From Alphaproteobacteria bacterium (GTDB taxonomy: Bacteria; Pseudomonadota; Alphaproteobacteria; GCA-2731375), in assembly GCA_029937535.1 (NCBI GenBank), contig JAPYPT010000013.1:1-36241 (forward strand): a stretch of 36,241 bases of DNA, in the 5' to 3' direction. Shown one piece after another: positions 25,727-34,926 of this stretch (positions are counted from its first letter, which is position 1; each line of letters begins with the position of its first letter). The notes below the pieces were generated by a model, which was given only the letters and a program-made list of their open reading frames with translations, ran no database searches and was not told the origin of the DNA. The position numbers and the translations under genes were made by a program.

Positions 25727-26563
25727 GTGTCTCAGGATCCTTTGGAATTGACCCAGGCGGAACAGGAAGACGGCGCGGAGGACGGGGCCGAAGGCGAGAA
25801 GATGCCTCTGATCCAGCATCTGATCGAGCTGCGCAACCGTCTGTTGTGGTCCATCGGCGCCTTGGTGGTCGGGTTCGTGCTCTGCTACATCGTGGCGGAA
25901 GAAATGTACACCTTTCTGGTCCAGCCCCTGGCGGATTTGATGGAGGGGCAGCCGGGCCGGCGGTTGATCTATACCGGCCTGCATGAAGCCTTTTTTACTT
26001 ATCTGAAAATTGCCTTTTTTGGCTCTGTCTGCCTGACTTTCCCCATTGTCGCCGGGCAAATGTGGGCCTTTATCGCGCCCGGGCTTTACAAACACGAACG
26101 CCACGCCTTTCTGCCCTTTTTGATGGCCACGCCAGTGTTGTTCCTGATGGGCGCATCGCTGGTCTATTATTTGATTTTTCCCTTGGCTTGGCAATTTTTC
26201 ATGAGCTTCGAGAGCGCGGGCGGGGCCGGCACCCTGGCCATCGTGATGGAGCCCAAGGTCAATGAATACCTTTCCCTGGTGATGAAGCTGATCTTTGCCT
26301 TTGGGCTGTCCTTTCAGCTTCCCGTGGTCCTGATGCTCATGGCCCGGGCCGGCATGGTCTCGTCCAAGGGCCTGGCGGAAAAACGTAAATATGCCGTGGT
26401 TATCACCTTTGCCGCCGCCGCCCTGCTGACGCCGCCAGACATCATCAGCCAGATCGGCCTCGGAATTCCGATTTTATTGTTGTACGAAATCTCCATCATC
26501 GGCACTAAGCTGGTGGAGAAAAAACGGGCACAGCGCGAGGCTGCGGAAGACGACGCTAGTTAA
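25727..26563 (+). CDS. tatC: Sec-independent translocase TatC
   Basis: The multispanning receptor for twin-arginine signal peptides, 278 aa with six expected membrane helices. The cytoplasmic start contains the conserved MPLIQHLIELRNRLL, and the family stretch FAFGLSFQLPVVLMLMARAG is present. Translation starts at a GTG 3 bases after the tatB stop. The acidic N-terminal extension of about 25 residues is common in Alphaproteobacteria. The gene after it is not serS, often found there, but a transporter operon. Confidence 0.95.
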   Translation: MSQDPLELTQAEQEDGAEDGAEGEKMPLIQHLIELRNRLLWSIGALVVGFVLCYIVAEEMYTFLVQPLADLMEGQPGRRLIYTGLHEAFFTYLKIAFFGSVCLTFPIVAGQMWAFIAPGLYKHERHAFLPFLMATPVLFLMGASLVYYLIFPLAWQFFMSFESAGGAGTLAIVMEPKVNEYLSLVMKLIFAFGLSFQLPVVLMLMARAGMVSSKGLAEKRKYAVVITFAAAALLTPPDIISQIGLGIPILLLYEISIIGTKLVEKKRAQREAAEDDAS

Positions 26564-26728
26564 ACATCTCCGCCCGGAAGATCAATTATTGCTGATCGTA
26601 TTTCATTATCGCAATTTCCATATTGTTTGAAACTGTTATTGCGTCTAGGCTTGCGCACTGAATGTGAAACGTAACTCCAAATAAACAACAGAGAACGCGT
26701 CACACAAACATGCCTTAGGGAGGTAGAT

Positions 26729-27976
26729 ATGCGTAGAAGGACATTTTCCAAAATACTTGTACCGGCAATTGCGCTGGCGTTGATGGCGACACCGGCCATG
26801 GCGGCGAAAAAGAAACCCGTCAAGATCGGTCTTTTGTATGCCCTGTCCGGCCTGGCGGCCGTTTACACCAAGGGCACGGTTATTGGCCATCAAATTGCGG
26901 CGGAAGAAATCAATGCCGCCGGCGGCGTCCTGGGGGGACGCAAGATTAAGTTCGTGACCCGGGACAACAAACTAAAACCCGGCATCGCGGTGAAGGAATT
27001 TCGCCGCCTTGTGACCCGCGACAAAGTCGATTTTGTCATGGGCGTCATTTCCTCCGGCATCGCCCTGGCCGTCAGCCAGGTGGCCAAGGAAATGAAGGTA
27101 TTGTTCGTGGACACGATTGCCCAGACGGCGGCGTTGACCGGCGAACAGGGCCACAATTATGTGATCCGCACCAACACCAACTCCACCGTGATTGGCCGCA
27201 CGGCCGCGCTTGCCGCGTCCAGGCAGGATTGGAAGAAATACTACTTCATCGGCCCTGACTACGAATGGGGCCACCGTGTGAACGCCGACTTCTGGGATTT
27301 CCTGCGGGTCAAGAAGCAGGGTGTGGAAAAGTTGGGCGATTTATGGCCAAAACTGGGCGAGCGTGATTATTCCGCGCACATCACGGCCATGTTGAACGCC
27401 AAACCCGACGCGGTCTTCTCCTCGCTCTGGGGCGGTGATTTGATTGCCTTCATCAAACAGGCCAGCGCCTATGGCTTCTTCGATAAAATCCAGTACATCT
27501 CCACCGGTGGCGGCGATCTGGATATCCTGAAACCACTTGGCAAGGAAATGCCCGACGGCGTCATGGCGACCTACCTCTATGCCTTTGACACCAGCCCGGT
27601 GAAACAGGCGGAGAACAAGAAGTTCATCGCCGAGTTCAAAAAGCGGGCCGGTTATATTCCGAAGTCCGGTGACATCATCGGTTATGTCTCCACCTATATG
27701 CTGGCCGAGGCCATGAACAAGGCGGGTAGTGCCGATTCAGACGCCATTGTGAAGGCCATGCGTGGTTCCAAATTTGCAACCATTCTGGGTGATATCGAGG
27801 TTCGGAAGATCGACGGTCAGGCGACCTTTGCCTATCACGCCGGCTTTACCTACACCCACCCCAAGTATCCCTTCAAACGTCTGAAGGACGTAACCCGAGC
27901 GGAAGGCTTGGAAGTCCTGCGCACCGATGCGGAAGTCGAAAAAGCGCGCATGGAGTACAAGAAGAAAGGCAGCTAG
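26729..27976 (+). CDS. Substrate-binding protein of a HAAT/Liv-type ABC transporter
   Basis: A periplasmic type I binding protein (415 aa) related to LivJ/amide-binding proteins. The signal peptide is MRRRTFSKILVPAIALALMA with predicted cleavage after PAMA (about residue 26). Its RRTFSK matches the twin-arginine pattern RRxFxK. The mature part begins KIGLLYALSGLAAVYTKG and shows AAEEINAAGGVLGGRKI. GGGAGG is a strong ribosome site 6 bases upstream. The ligand is uncertain: family members bind branched-chain amino acids, amides, urea, aromatic acids or other small polar acids. The permeases and ATPases follow downstream. Expression is probably higher than theirs because a hairpin separates it from the permease genes. 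Confidence 0.9.
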   Translation: MRRRTFSKILVPAIALALMATPAMAAKKKPVKIGLLYALSGLAAVYTKGTVIGHQIAAEEINAAGGVLGGRKIKFVTRDNKLKPGIAVKEFRRLVTRDKVDFVMGVISSGIALAVSQVAKEMKVLFVDTIAQTAALTGEQGHNYVIRTNTNSTVIGRTAALAASRQDWKKYYFIGPDYEWGHRVNADFWDFLRVKKQGVEKLGDLWPKLGERDYSAHITAMLNAKPDAVFSSLWGGDLIAFIKQASAYGFFDKIQYISTGGGDLDILKPLGKEMPDGVMATYLYAFDTSPVKQAENKKFIAEFKKRAGYIPKSGDIIGYVSTYMLAEAMNKAGSADSDAIVKAMRGSKFATILGDIEVRKIDGQATFAYHAGFTYTHPKYPFKRLKDVTRAEGLEVLRTDAEVEKARMEYKKKGS

Positions 27977-28030
27977 GGTTTCGCTTCGAAATGCGGGCCT
28001 AACAGCCGTGTTGGCTTTACGAAAGTGAGT

Positions 28031-28065
28031 GACCGGGGTCGCGTGAAATTCACGGGGTCCCGGTC
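28031..28065 (+). terminator. Long hairpin between binding-protein and permease genes
   Basis: gaccggg (28031-28037) pairs with cccggtc (28059-28065), and inside it cgtgaa and ttcacg form a second stem. It lies 54 bases after the binding-protein stop in a 237-base gap. Only a weak pyrimidine run follows, so it is more likely an attenuator or an RNA-stabilising hairpin than a full terminator. Confidence 0.5.
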
Positions 28066-28213
28066 TTCGCCCTCTCGGCCTGACGAATCTTTTGCCGCTT
28101 TGTGCCGCTGTCCAAGTAATATCCATCTGAGCAATCCGACTAAGTAGATTGTTCAACATCCATGGTTGCCCCTGGCACGGTTTTCCAAGGGCCCTACGTC
28201 ACGGAGTACCGGT

Positions 28214-29107
28214 ATGGTCGATTTCTTCACCAATGTGTTTTTCGTCCAACTCGTCAACGGGTTGTTTATTGCCGCCGGCATTTATCTGGTGGCGTCTGGC
28301 CTGTCACTGGTGTTTGGCGTGCTGGGTATTTTGAATTTCGCGCACGGCTCCTTTTATATGTACGGCGCATTTTTTGTCTTTACCTATGTCGGATTTACCG
28401 CTGGAGATTTCTGGCCGGCGCTATTTATCGCCCCCATGGTCGTCGTCATTTTGGGCGTGGTCATGGAGGTTGTCTTTCTGCGGCCGATCTACAAGGCTGA
28501 TCCGCTTTACCAGCTCTTGCTGACCTACGCGATGGTCTTAATATTCGGCGATCTGGTGAAGATCCTCTATGGGGCCGAAAATTTATCGGTGGCGCGGCCG
28601 GAAGGTTTCGAAGGTACGGTTACAATTGCCGGCAGCTTGTTCCCCAGCTACCAGATATTCGTGCTCCTGCCCGCCGGCTTTTTGACCGTCCTGGGGCTGT
28701 ATTTGTTCCTCAACCGCACCAATGTGGGGCGCACGGTGCGGGCGGCGACCCAGGACCGGGAAATGATCGGCGCCCTCGGCGTCAATGTACGGCTACTTTA
28801 CACCGGGGTCTTTGCCATCGGCGCCTTTTTGGGTGGTTTGGGCGGCGCTGTCCTGGCGCCCATGGGGGCGCTGTATCCGGGCATGGATTTCGACGTCATC
28901 ATCGAGGTTTTCCTGGTCGTGGTCTTGGGCGGCCTCGGCTCCATGGCCGGTACCGCCTTGGGCGCGCTGATCTATGGCGAGTTGAAGTCTTTCGGCATTC
29001 TTTGGGTGCCGGAACTCGAATCCGTATTCATCTATGTTCTCATGGCCGTGGTCCTGGTGGCCCGGCCGCAGGGCCTGTTGGGTAAAAAGGTTGAAGGTGG
29101 TCATTAG
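28214..29107 (+). CDS. HAAT/Liv-type ABC permease (LivH-like)
   Basis: An inner-membrane permease of 297 aa with about eight membrane helices. It begins MVDFFTNVFFVQLVNGLFIA and contains GLSLVFGVLGILNFAHGSFY, the hallmark of LivH/BraD permeases, and the ATPase-contact loop around GRTVRAATQDREMIGALGVN. I chose ATG 28214, preceded by GGAG (28203-28206); an upstream TTG would add 16 unlike residues. It pairs with the larger permease 49 bases downstream. Confidence 0.93.
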   Translation: MVDFFTNVFFVQLVNGLFIAAGIYLVASGLSLVFGVLGILNFAHGSFYMYGAFFVFTYVGFTAGDFWPALFIAPMVVVILGVVMEVVFLRPIYKADPLYQLLLTYAMVLIFGDLVKILYGAENLSVARPEGFEGTVTIAGSLFPSYQIFVLLPAGFLTVLGLYLFLNRTNVGRTVRAATQDREMIGALGVNVRLLYTGVFAIGAFLGGLGGAVLAPMGALYPGMDFDVIIEVFLVVVLGGLGSMAGTALGALIYGELKSFGILWVPELESVFIYVLMAVVLVARPQGLLGKKVEGGH

Positions 29108-29156
29108 TCCCCGCGGATTGATGGCGGCATGAGTAGGCAAGATTAGGAGAGCTGGC

Positions 29157-30623
29157 GTGGCGACTTCGCAAGATAGTTTACAAGATACCGCGGGAGCGGT
29201 TGGCAAGGGCCAGAGCGCATTTCGGGATCCCGTGCTCTGGGGTTTCCTGGTGGCATTGGTGCTGTTTTTCTGGACGCCGGAACTGATCATTTATATGGAG
29301 TGGGCGGATTTCTGGATCATCTTCCTCACGGAAGCGTTCATCTGGTCCCTATTCGCCGTCGCCTTTAATCTGCTCATGGGTTATGGCGGTTTGATCTCGT
29401 TCGGTCAGGCGGCTTATTTGGGCATCGGCGGCTATACCGCCGGATTATTGTTGAAATATCTGGTCTGGATGAATTTCTACGTCGCCTTGGTCGCCGCGCC
29501 CATCGGCGGCGCCCTTGCCGCCCTGGTGATCGGTTATTTCTGTATCCGCCGGACCCACATCTATTTCGCCATTCTGACCCTGGCCTTCGGCCATATCGTC
29601 TACCTTATCGCCTTCAAATGGTATGATTTCACGGGCGGCGATAACGGTTTGATTGGGATTCCGGTCCCGGAATGGATTAAGGACCCGACCTTTGTCAGTT
29701 ATTACAAATTCGTGCTGGTGATTTGCATGGTGTCGATCTATCTGCTCTGGCGGATCGTCAATTCGCCGTTCGGCAAGACCTTGACGGCGATCCGGGAGAA
29801 CGAGGTGAGGGCCGATTTCGTGGGCATCAATGTCCAGCGCCACAAGCTCTATGCCTTCATGATCGCCGGCGCCTTCTCCGCTCTCGCCGGCGCCTTGATC
29901 ATGATCAACGAGCGCAGCGTCTACCCCGATCTGGCCCATTGGACCCAATCGACCCAGGTGCTGCTGATGAGCCTTTTGGGCGGCGTTTACACCTTTTTCG
30001 GGCCCGTCGTCGGCGCTTTTCTACTGCTGACCATGGATGCGGATATCACCCAGAACTATCCGGAAATCTGGCAACTGTTCCTGGGCGGCACACTCGTGCT
30101 GATCCTGTTTGCGCTGCCTGGTGGAATTGTCGGCTTTATTCAGGAACGCGACGAGAATGCGGCCGATGACATGGCAACGCGCATGGCCAAATTGATGGCC
30201 CAGTTCAGCCGAAAATCCTGGTATTTCTTTGGCGGCGCGGTGAGTTTCACGGTATTTTTCTCGATTTTACAGACACCGGATTCGTGGTGGATCTCGGAAG
30301 ATTGGGATTTTGAGCTGTTGTCGCTGATCACCTGGGGCATCCTGCCCCGGACCATCCTGCAACTCGTCGTTGGCGCGGCCATTCTGTGGTGGCTGCTGCG
30401 CGGCATTCAATCCTTTCAGGCGATGCATCGTTGGCTGTTATTGGCCTTCACTGTTTTGTCGCTCGCCCTGCATATCTACCTGGAAACGCCTTTGTCGGGT
30501 CTGTTGTTGGTGTTTTTGTGGGCCGTCTATAGTTTCTATTGTCTGTTCGAACCGGATACCCGGCAGGCCTTCAGTGGCGGTATCGAGGTTGTAAAGGACG
30601 CCGCCCAGGAAGCGGCCGAATAA
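29157..30623 (+). CDS. HAAT/Liv-type ABC permease (LivM-like) with C-terminal extension
   Basis: The second permease, 488 aa against roughly 300-420 for most LivM proteins. The core (about 1-330) is typical: FNLLMGYGGLISFGQAAYLG, TLAFGHIVYLIAFKW, and the contact loop FGKTLTAIRENEVRADFVGI. After residue about 330 there is an extra region of about 155 residues with four or five hydrophobic segments, including ILQLVVGAAILWWLLRGI and PLSGLLLVFLWAVYSFYCLF. The GTG start is preceded by AGGAG. The extension could be an accessory membrane domain; I do not recognise it. Confidence 0.9.
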   Translation: MATSQDSLQDTAGAVGKGQSAFRDPVLWGFLVALVLFFWTPELIIYMEWADFWIIFLTEAFIWSLFAVAFNLLMGYGGLISFGQAAYLGIGGYTAGLLLKYLVWMNFYVALVAAPIGGALAALVIGYFCIRRTHIYFAILTLAFGHIVYLIAFKWYDFTGGDNGLIGIPVPEWIKDPTFVSYYKFVLVICMVSIYLLWRIVNSPFGKTLTAIRENEVRADFVGINVQRHKLYAFMIAGAFSALAGALIMINERSVYPDLAHWTQSTQVLLMSLLGGVYTFFGPVVGAFLLLTMDADITQNYPEIWQLFLGGTLVLILFALPGGIVGFIQERDENAADDMATRMAKLMAQFSRKSWYFFGGAVSFTVFFSILQTPDSWWISEDWDFELLSLITWGILPRTILQLVVGAAILWWLLRGIQSFQAMHRWLLLAFTVLSLALHIYLETPLSGLLLVFLWAVYSFYCLFEPDTRQAFSGGIEVVKDAAQEAAE

Positions 30624-30666
30624 ACAGTTTTGGCCATATACCGCGCGTCTCAGGGAGTTTTAGAAA

Positions 30667-31407
30667 ATGTTGCTTCGCGTTGAAAACGTTACCATGTCGT
30701 TCGGTGGCTTTATCGCCACGAACAATGTTTCCTTGAATGTGGAAAAGGGCCAGATGGCCTGTATCATCGGCCCCAACGGCGCCGGTAAATCGACCCTGTT
30801 CAACCTGATCACCGGCCATTTGACACCGACCATGGGCAAGATTTTTTTCCACGATCAGGATATTACCGGCAAGGCGCCCCACACCATTTGCCAGCTTGGC
30901 ATGGGGCGGTCCTTTCAGCGAACGAATATATTCCCCCGCCTTACGGTTTTTGAAAACGTCCAGGTGGCAGTGCTCTCCCATACCCGCAAGACCCTCAATT
31001 TCCTGACACCGGCGAAGACCATGGTGCAGGAAGCGACATTCGCCTTGCTGGAAGATGTCGGCCTGGTGGATCAGGCGAAATCCACGTCGGGCACTTTATC
31101 TTATGGCTATCAAAAACAACTGGAATTGGGCATCACCCTGGCCAGTGACCCGGAAATTCTGTTGCTGGACGAACCCACCGCCGGGATGTCGCCCCAGGAA
31201 ACCACCAATAGTATTGAATTGATCGCGCGGATCTCGCGGGAACGGGGTCTGACGCTGCTGTTCACGGAGCATGACATGGACGTGGTGTTTTCCGTGGCCG
31301 AGAAAATCACCGTGCTGCATCAGGGCGCGGTTCTGGCCGAGGGCGCGCCAGAGGACGTCAAGAACGATCCGGACGTGCAACGCATCTACCTGGGAGAAGC
31401 GGCATGA
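30667..31407 (+). CDS. HAAT/Liv-type ABC ATPase (LivG-like)
   Basis: One of two cytoplasmic ATPases powering the transporter, 246 aa. Walker A is GPNGAGKST (35-43), the Q-loop region GMGRSFQRTNIFP, the signature LSYGYQKQLELG, Walker B ILLLDEPTAGMSP and the switch His in FTEHDMDVVF. The signature has YGYQ rather than SGGQ, as usual for LivG proteins. GGGAG lies upstream of the ATG, and the stop overlaps the next ATPase by 4 bases. Confidence 0.95.
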   Translation: MLLRVENVTMSFGGFIATNNVSLNVEKGQMACIIGPNGAGKSTLFNLITGHLTPTMGKIFFHDQDITGKAPHTICQLGMGRSFQRTNIFPRLTVFENVQVAVLSHTRKTLNFLTPAKTMVQEATFALLEDVGLVDQAKSTSGTLSYGYQKQLELGITLASDPEILLLDEPTAGMSPQETTNSIELIARISRERGLTLLFTEHDMDVVFSVAEKITVLHQGAVLAEGAPEDVKNDPDVQRIYLGEAA

Positions 31408-32117
31408 TCCTGGAAGTCAACGATATCTACACCTCCTATGGTTTGAGCCAGATTTTGTTCGGCATTTCCATCAACGTGGACGAAGGTGAATGTGTCGCCC
31501 TGCTGGGCCGCAACGGCGTCGGCAAGACCACCACCCTGCGCTCCATCATGGGGCTGACAGCGCCGACAAAGGGCAGTGTGGTTTATAAAGGCAATGATAT
31601 TACCGGCCGGGCCTCCTTCCGCGTGGCCAAGATGGGGGTTGGCTTCGTACCGGAAGAACGCCGCATATTCTCCGATCTATCGGTGCGCGAGAACCTGGAA
31701 ACCGGCCGCAAGCCCGCCGCCAATGGCGCCAATGGCGGCAAGGAATGGACCATCGACCGGGTACACGAAATTTTCCCCATCCTGGAAGGGTTGAGCGACC
31801 GCAAGGGCGGGTATTTGAGCGGTGGCGAACAGCAAATGCTCACCGTGGGGCGCACGCTCATGGGCAATCCCGATCTATTGCTTCTCGACGAACCTTCGGA
31901 AGGCCTCGCACCCCTGGTGGTCCGCGATCTTAGTAATCAAATCGCCCGCCTGAAGGAAGAAGGCATGACGATCCTGCTGTGTGAACAGAACGCCAAATTC
32001 GCCACGGGGCTCAGCGACCGCGCCTATATTCTGGAAAAAGGCCAGGTCCGTTTCGGCGGCACCATCGATGAGTTGCAGGAAAACGAGGAAATCCGGGACC
32101 AATACCTGGGCCTGTAA
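31404..32117 (+). CDS. HAAT/Liv-type ABC ATPase (LivF-like)
   Basis: The second ATPase, 237 aa, starting within the previous gene's stop (ATGA). Walker A is GRNGVGKTT (35-43), signature LSGGEQQML, Walker B LLLLDEPSEGLAPL and switch region CEQNAKFATGLSDRAYILEKG. The short C-terminus fits LivF. It ends the transporter set; an IlvD-like dehydratase gene begins 105 bases later and may share the transcript. Confidence 0.95.
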   Translation: MILEVNDIYTSYGLSQILFGISINVDEGECVALLGRNGVGKTTTLRSIMGLTAPTKGSVVYKGNDITGRASFRVAKMGVGFVPEERRIFSDLSVRENLETGRKPAANGANGGKEWTIDRVHEIFPILEGLSDRKGGYLSGGEQQMLTVGRTLMGNPDLLLLDEPSEGLAPLVVRDLSNQIARLKEEGMTILLCEQNAKFATGLSDRAYILEKGQVRFGGTIDELQENEEIRDQYLGL

Positions 32118-32222
32118 AATAACTGCAAAATTTCCGACCGCTATAACCTGGAGCGTGTCGCGGCTAATCTGCTATAAGCGGTGCCGCGTGTTGTATCACG
32201 TCGAAAAACAGGGAGAGCGGCC

Positions 32223-34022
32223 ATGTCAGCGGACAAATCAAAAACGAAATTGCGCAGCCAGCGCTGGTTCAACGATCCGGACCATCAGGAAATGTCGGCG
32301 CTGTATCTGGAGCGTTATCTTAACTTCGGCCTGACGCCCGAAGAGCTGCGTTCGGGCCGGCCGATCATCGGCATCGCCCAGACGGGTAGTGATCTTGCCC
32401 CCTGTAACCGCCACCATATCGAATTGGCCAAACGGGTCACGGCCGGAATTCGCGATGCGGGCGGCGTACCGATCGAATTTCCGGTGCATCCCATACAGGA
32501 GACCGGCAAACGCCCCACGGCGGCCCTGGACCGCAATCTGCAATATCTCTCCCTGGTCGAGGTGCTGCACGGCTATCCCATTGATGGCGTGGTGCTGACC
32601 ACGGGCTGCGACAAGACCACCCCCGCCATGCTGATGGGCGCGGCGACGGTCAATATTCCCGCCATCGCCCTGCCGGGCGGCCCCATGTTGAACGGCCATC
32701 ACGAGGGCCAGCGCACGGGCTCCGGCACCATTGTCTGGGACGCGCGGCTGAAATTGAGCGCCGGTGAAATCGATATCGATAAATTCGTCGAACTGGTGGC
32801 CTCGTCCGCGCAAAGCGTTGGCCATTGCAATACCATGGGCACCGCCACCTCCATGAATTCCCTGGCCGAGGCCCTGGGCATGACCCTGACCGGCTCCGCC
32901 GCCATTCCGGGACCCTACCGGGAGCGGGGACAGATGGCCTACCGCACCGGTTTGCGGATCGTCGATATGGTGCACGAGAATTTAAGGCCCTCGGACGTGA
33001 TGACCCGGGATGCCTTCATCAACGCCATCGTAACCTCTTCGGCCATTGGCGGTTCGTCCAACTGCCCGGTCCATCTGGCCGCCATCTCCCGCCATATGGG
33101 GGTGGAATTGAACCTGGAGGATTGGCAGACCTACGGCCATGACATTCCCCTGTTGGTCAACCTGCAGCCGGCCGGCGAATATCTGGGCGAGGATTATCAC
33201 AAGGCCGGCGGCGTGCCCCGGGTGATGCTGGAGCTTAAGGGCGCTGGCAAATTGAATGAGGGCGCCATGACCGTAACCGGCAAGACCATGGGTGAAAATC
33301 TGGATGCGGCCCACGCAGCCAGCTCCTACGTCAACCGCGACGTCATCAAAGCTTATGATCAACCCATGATGCAACACGCCGGCTTCGTGGTTCTGTCGGG
33401 CAATCTGTTCGACAGCGCGGTGATGAAGACGTCCGTCATCGACGACAGTTTCCGCGGCCGCTATCTTTCCAACCCCGGCGATGAAAACGCCTATGAAGCC
33501 CGCGCCATTGTCTTCGAGGGGCCGGAGGATTACCACGACCGGATCAATGATCCATCCCTTGAAATCGGTATCCACAGCATTCTTGTGATCCGGGGCTGCG
33601 GCCCGGTTGGCTATCCCGGCTCGGCGGAGGTCGTGAACATGACCCCGCCCGACGCCTTGGCCGCACAGGGGATCGAGGATCTGTCCTGCATGGGCGACGG
33701 GCGGCAGAGTGGCACCTCCGGCAGCCCCTCCATCCTTAATGTTTCGCCCGAAAGCGCCGTCGGCGGCGGCCTGGCGATCCTGGAGACCGGCGACATGGTG
33801 CGGGTCGATCTGAACACCCGTACCGTCGATGTGATGTTGGACGCAGGGGAAATAGAGAAACGCAAGGCCGCCTGGACCGCGGATTTCCCCGGCTCGCAAA
33901 CGCCGTGGGAGGATATTTACCGGTCCATGGTCGGGCCATTGGAAACCGGCGGTTGCCTGGAACCGGCGACCATGTTCGTCAATGTGATAGAGGAGCGGGG
34001 CGAGTCCCGAGATAGTCACTAA
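32223..34022 (+). CDS. IlvD/Edd-family dehydratase (pentonate-dehydratase-like)
   Basis: A 599-aa Fe-S dehydratase of the IlvD/Edd family. The three cysteines expected to hold the cluster are Cys61 (SDLAPCNRHH), Cys129 (TTGCDKTTPAM) and Cys201 (GHCNTMGTATSMN), the layout seen in [2Fe-2S] sugar-acid dehydratases. The C-terminal MGDGRQSGTSGSPSILNVSPE differs from the IlvD form and is nearer L-arabinonate/D-xylonate dehydratases. I chose ATG 32223, with GGGAG nearby, over an upstream start adding 14 basic residues. It probably dehydrates an aldonate or dihydroxy acid delivered by the adjacent transporter. Biosynthetic IlvD is less likely given the context. Confidence 0.88.
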   Translation: MSADKSKTKLRSQRWFNDPDHQEMSALYLERYLNFGLTPEELRSGRPIIGIAQTGSDLAPCNRHHIELAKRVTAGIRDAGGVPIEFPVHPIQETGKRPTAALDRNLQYLSLVEVLHGYPIDGVVLTTGCDKTTPAMLMGAATVNIPAIALPGGPMLNGHHEGQRTGSGTIVWDARLKLSAGEIDIDKFVELVASSAQSVGHCNTMGTATSMNSLAEALGMTLTGSAAIPGPYRERGQMAYRTGLRIVDMVHENLRPSDVMTRDAFINAIVTSSAIGGSSNCPVHLAAISRHMGVELNLEDWQTYGHDIPLLVNLQPAGEYLGEDYHKAGGVPRVMLELKGAGKLNEGAMTVTGKTMGENLDAAHAASSYVNRDVIKAYDQPMMQHAGFVVLSGNLFDSAVMKTSVIDDSFRGRYLSNPGDENAYEARAIVFEGPEDYHDRINDPSLEIGIHSILVIRGCGPVGYPGSAEVVNMTPPDALAAQGIEDLSCMGDGRQSGTSGSPSILNVSPESAVGGGLAILETGDMVRVDLNTRTVDVMLDAGEIEKRKAAWTADFPGSQTPWEDIYRSMVGPLETGGCLEPATMFVNVIEERGESRDSH

Positions 34023-34023
34023 A

Positions 34024-34926
34024 ATGAGTAGCCTCATACACGACCACAGCCATTGGGGGCCGGGCGACCAGCTTGGCGCCGCCAACCAATTGAGCCCCGA
34101 AAGCACCCTGGCGGCCCTGGCCCTGGCCAAGACCGGCCAGGTGCTGGACCTGAGCCACGTGATCGAGAACGGCGCGCCCTTCATGGCGCCGAACCAGACG
34201 CCCTATGTCATTACCTCCGGCGCCACGGCCCGTAATAGTCAAAAGGTCAGGGCCGCCCTGGGCGCCACCAATCAGGTTGGCGCCAACCTGGAGCGGGTCG
34301 GCATGACCATGCACGTGGGCACCCATATTGATGCTCTCGGCCATTTCAGTATCGGCGAGCATCTCTATGGCGGCCACAATATCAACGACAGCATGGGTGA
34401 TTTCGGCCTGATCGATCTGGGCATCGAGAACATTCCCCCCATGATCACCCGTGGTTTGTGCCTGGATGTTTCGGGCCTGGACGGGGCCGAACACCTTAAT
34501 CCGGGCCGGGCGGTGACGGCGGATGATTTACGGCGCTGTTGCGAGGCCCAGGACGTCGAACCCCAGGCCGGGGATGCGGTGTTGATCAACACCGGCTGGG
34601 GCCGCTACTTCATGACCGACAACGCCACGTATCTGGAGGGAGAGCCGGGCCCCGACGAGGGCGCGGCGCAATGGCTGACGGAGCAGGGCGTGGTCGCCAT
34701 CGGCGCCGATAACATGGCGCTGGAGGTCCTGCCCGGCACCAATCACCCAGAGGTCATGATGCCCGTACACCAACACTGCCTGGTGGAGGCAGGCGTCCAT
34801 ATTATCGAAAACATGGTGCTGGCCGATCTGGCGCGCGATGGCGTGAGCAGTTTTTGCTTCATCCTGTTGCCGGTCAAGTTCAAGGGCGCCACCGGCTGCC
34901 CGGTCCGCCCGGTGGCTATTCTGTAG
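34024..34926 (+). CDS. Cyclase-family metal hydrolase
   Basis: A 300-aa member of the cyclase family (kynurenine formamidase/isatin hydrolase-like). The metal motif HxGTHxDxxxH is present as His97, His101, Asp103 and His107 in MHVGTHIDALGHF. NTGWGRYF and the C-terminal PVHQHCLVEAGVHIIENM also fit. These enzymes open or hydrolyse cyclic amides, formamides or lactone-like rings. It begins 1 base after the dehydratase stop, so the two are tightly coupled and probably act on successive intermediates. Its end overlaps the convergent gene by 11 bases. Confidence 0.87.
   Translation: MSSLIHDHSHWGPGDQLGAANQLSPESTLAALALAKTGQVLDLSHVIENGAPFMAPNQTPYVITSGATARNSQKVRAALGATNQVGANLERVGMTMHVGTHIDALGHFSIGEHLYGGHNINDSMGDFGLIDLGIENIPPMITRGLCLDVSGLDGAEHLNPGRAVTADDLRRCCEAQDVEPQAGDAVLINTGWGRYFMTDNATYLEGEPGPDEGAAQWLTEQGVVAIGADNMALEVLPGTNHPEVMMPVHQHCLVEAGVHIIENMVLADLARDGVSSFCFILLPVKFKGATGCPVRPVAIL

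Noticed and set aside
28173-28188. TGGCACG resembling the -24 box of a sigma-54 promoter before the LivH-like gene
   Set aside because: The required GC of the -12 box is missing (TCCA in place of TTGC).
32982-34184. Long minus-strand open frame opposite the dehydratase
   Set aside because: It is antisense to a clear enzyme with intact motifs; G+C-rich codon bias creates such frames.
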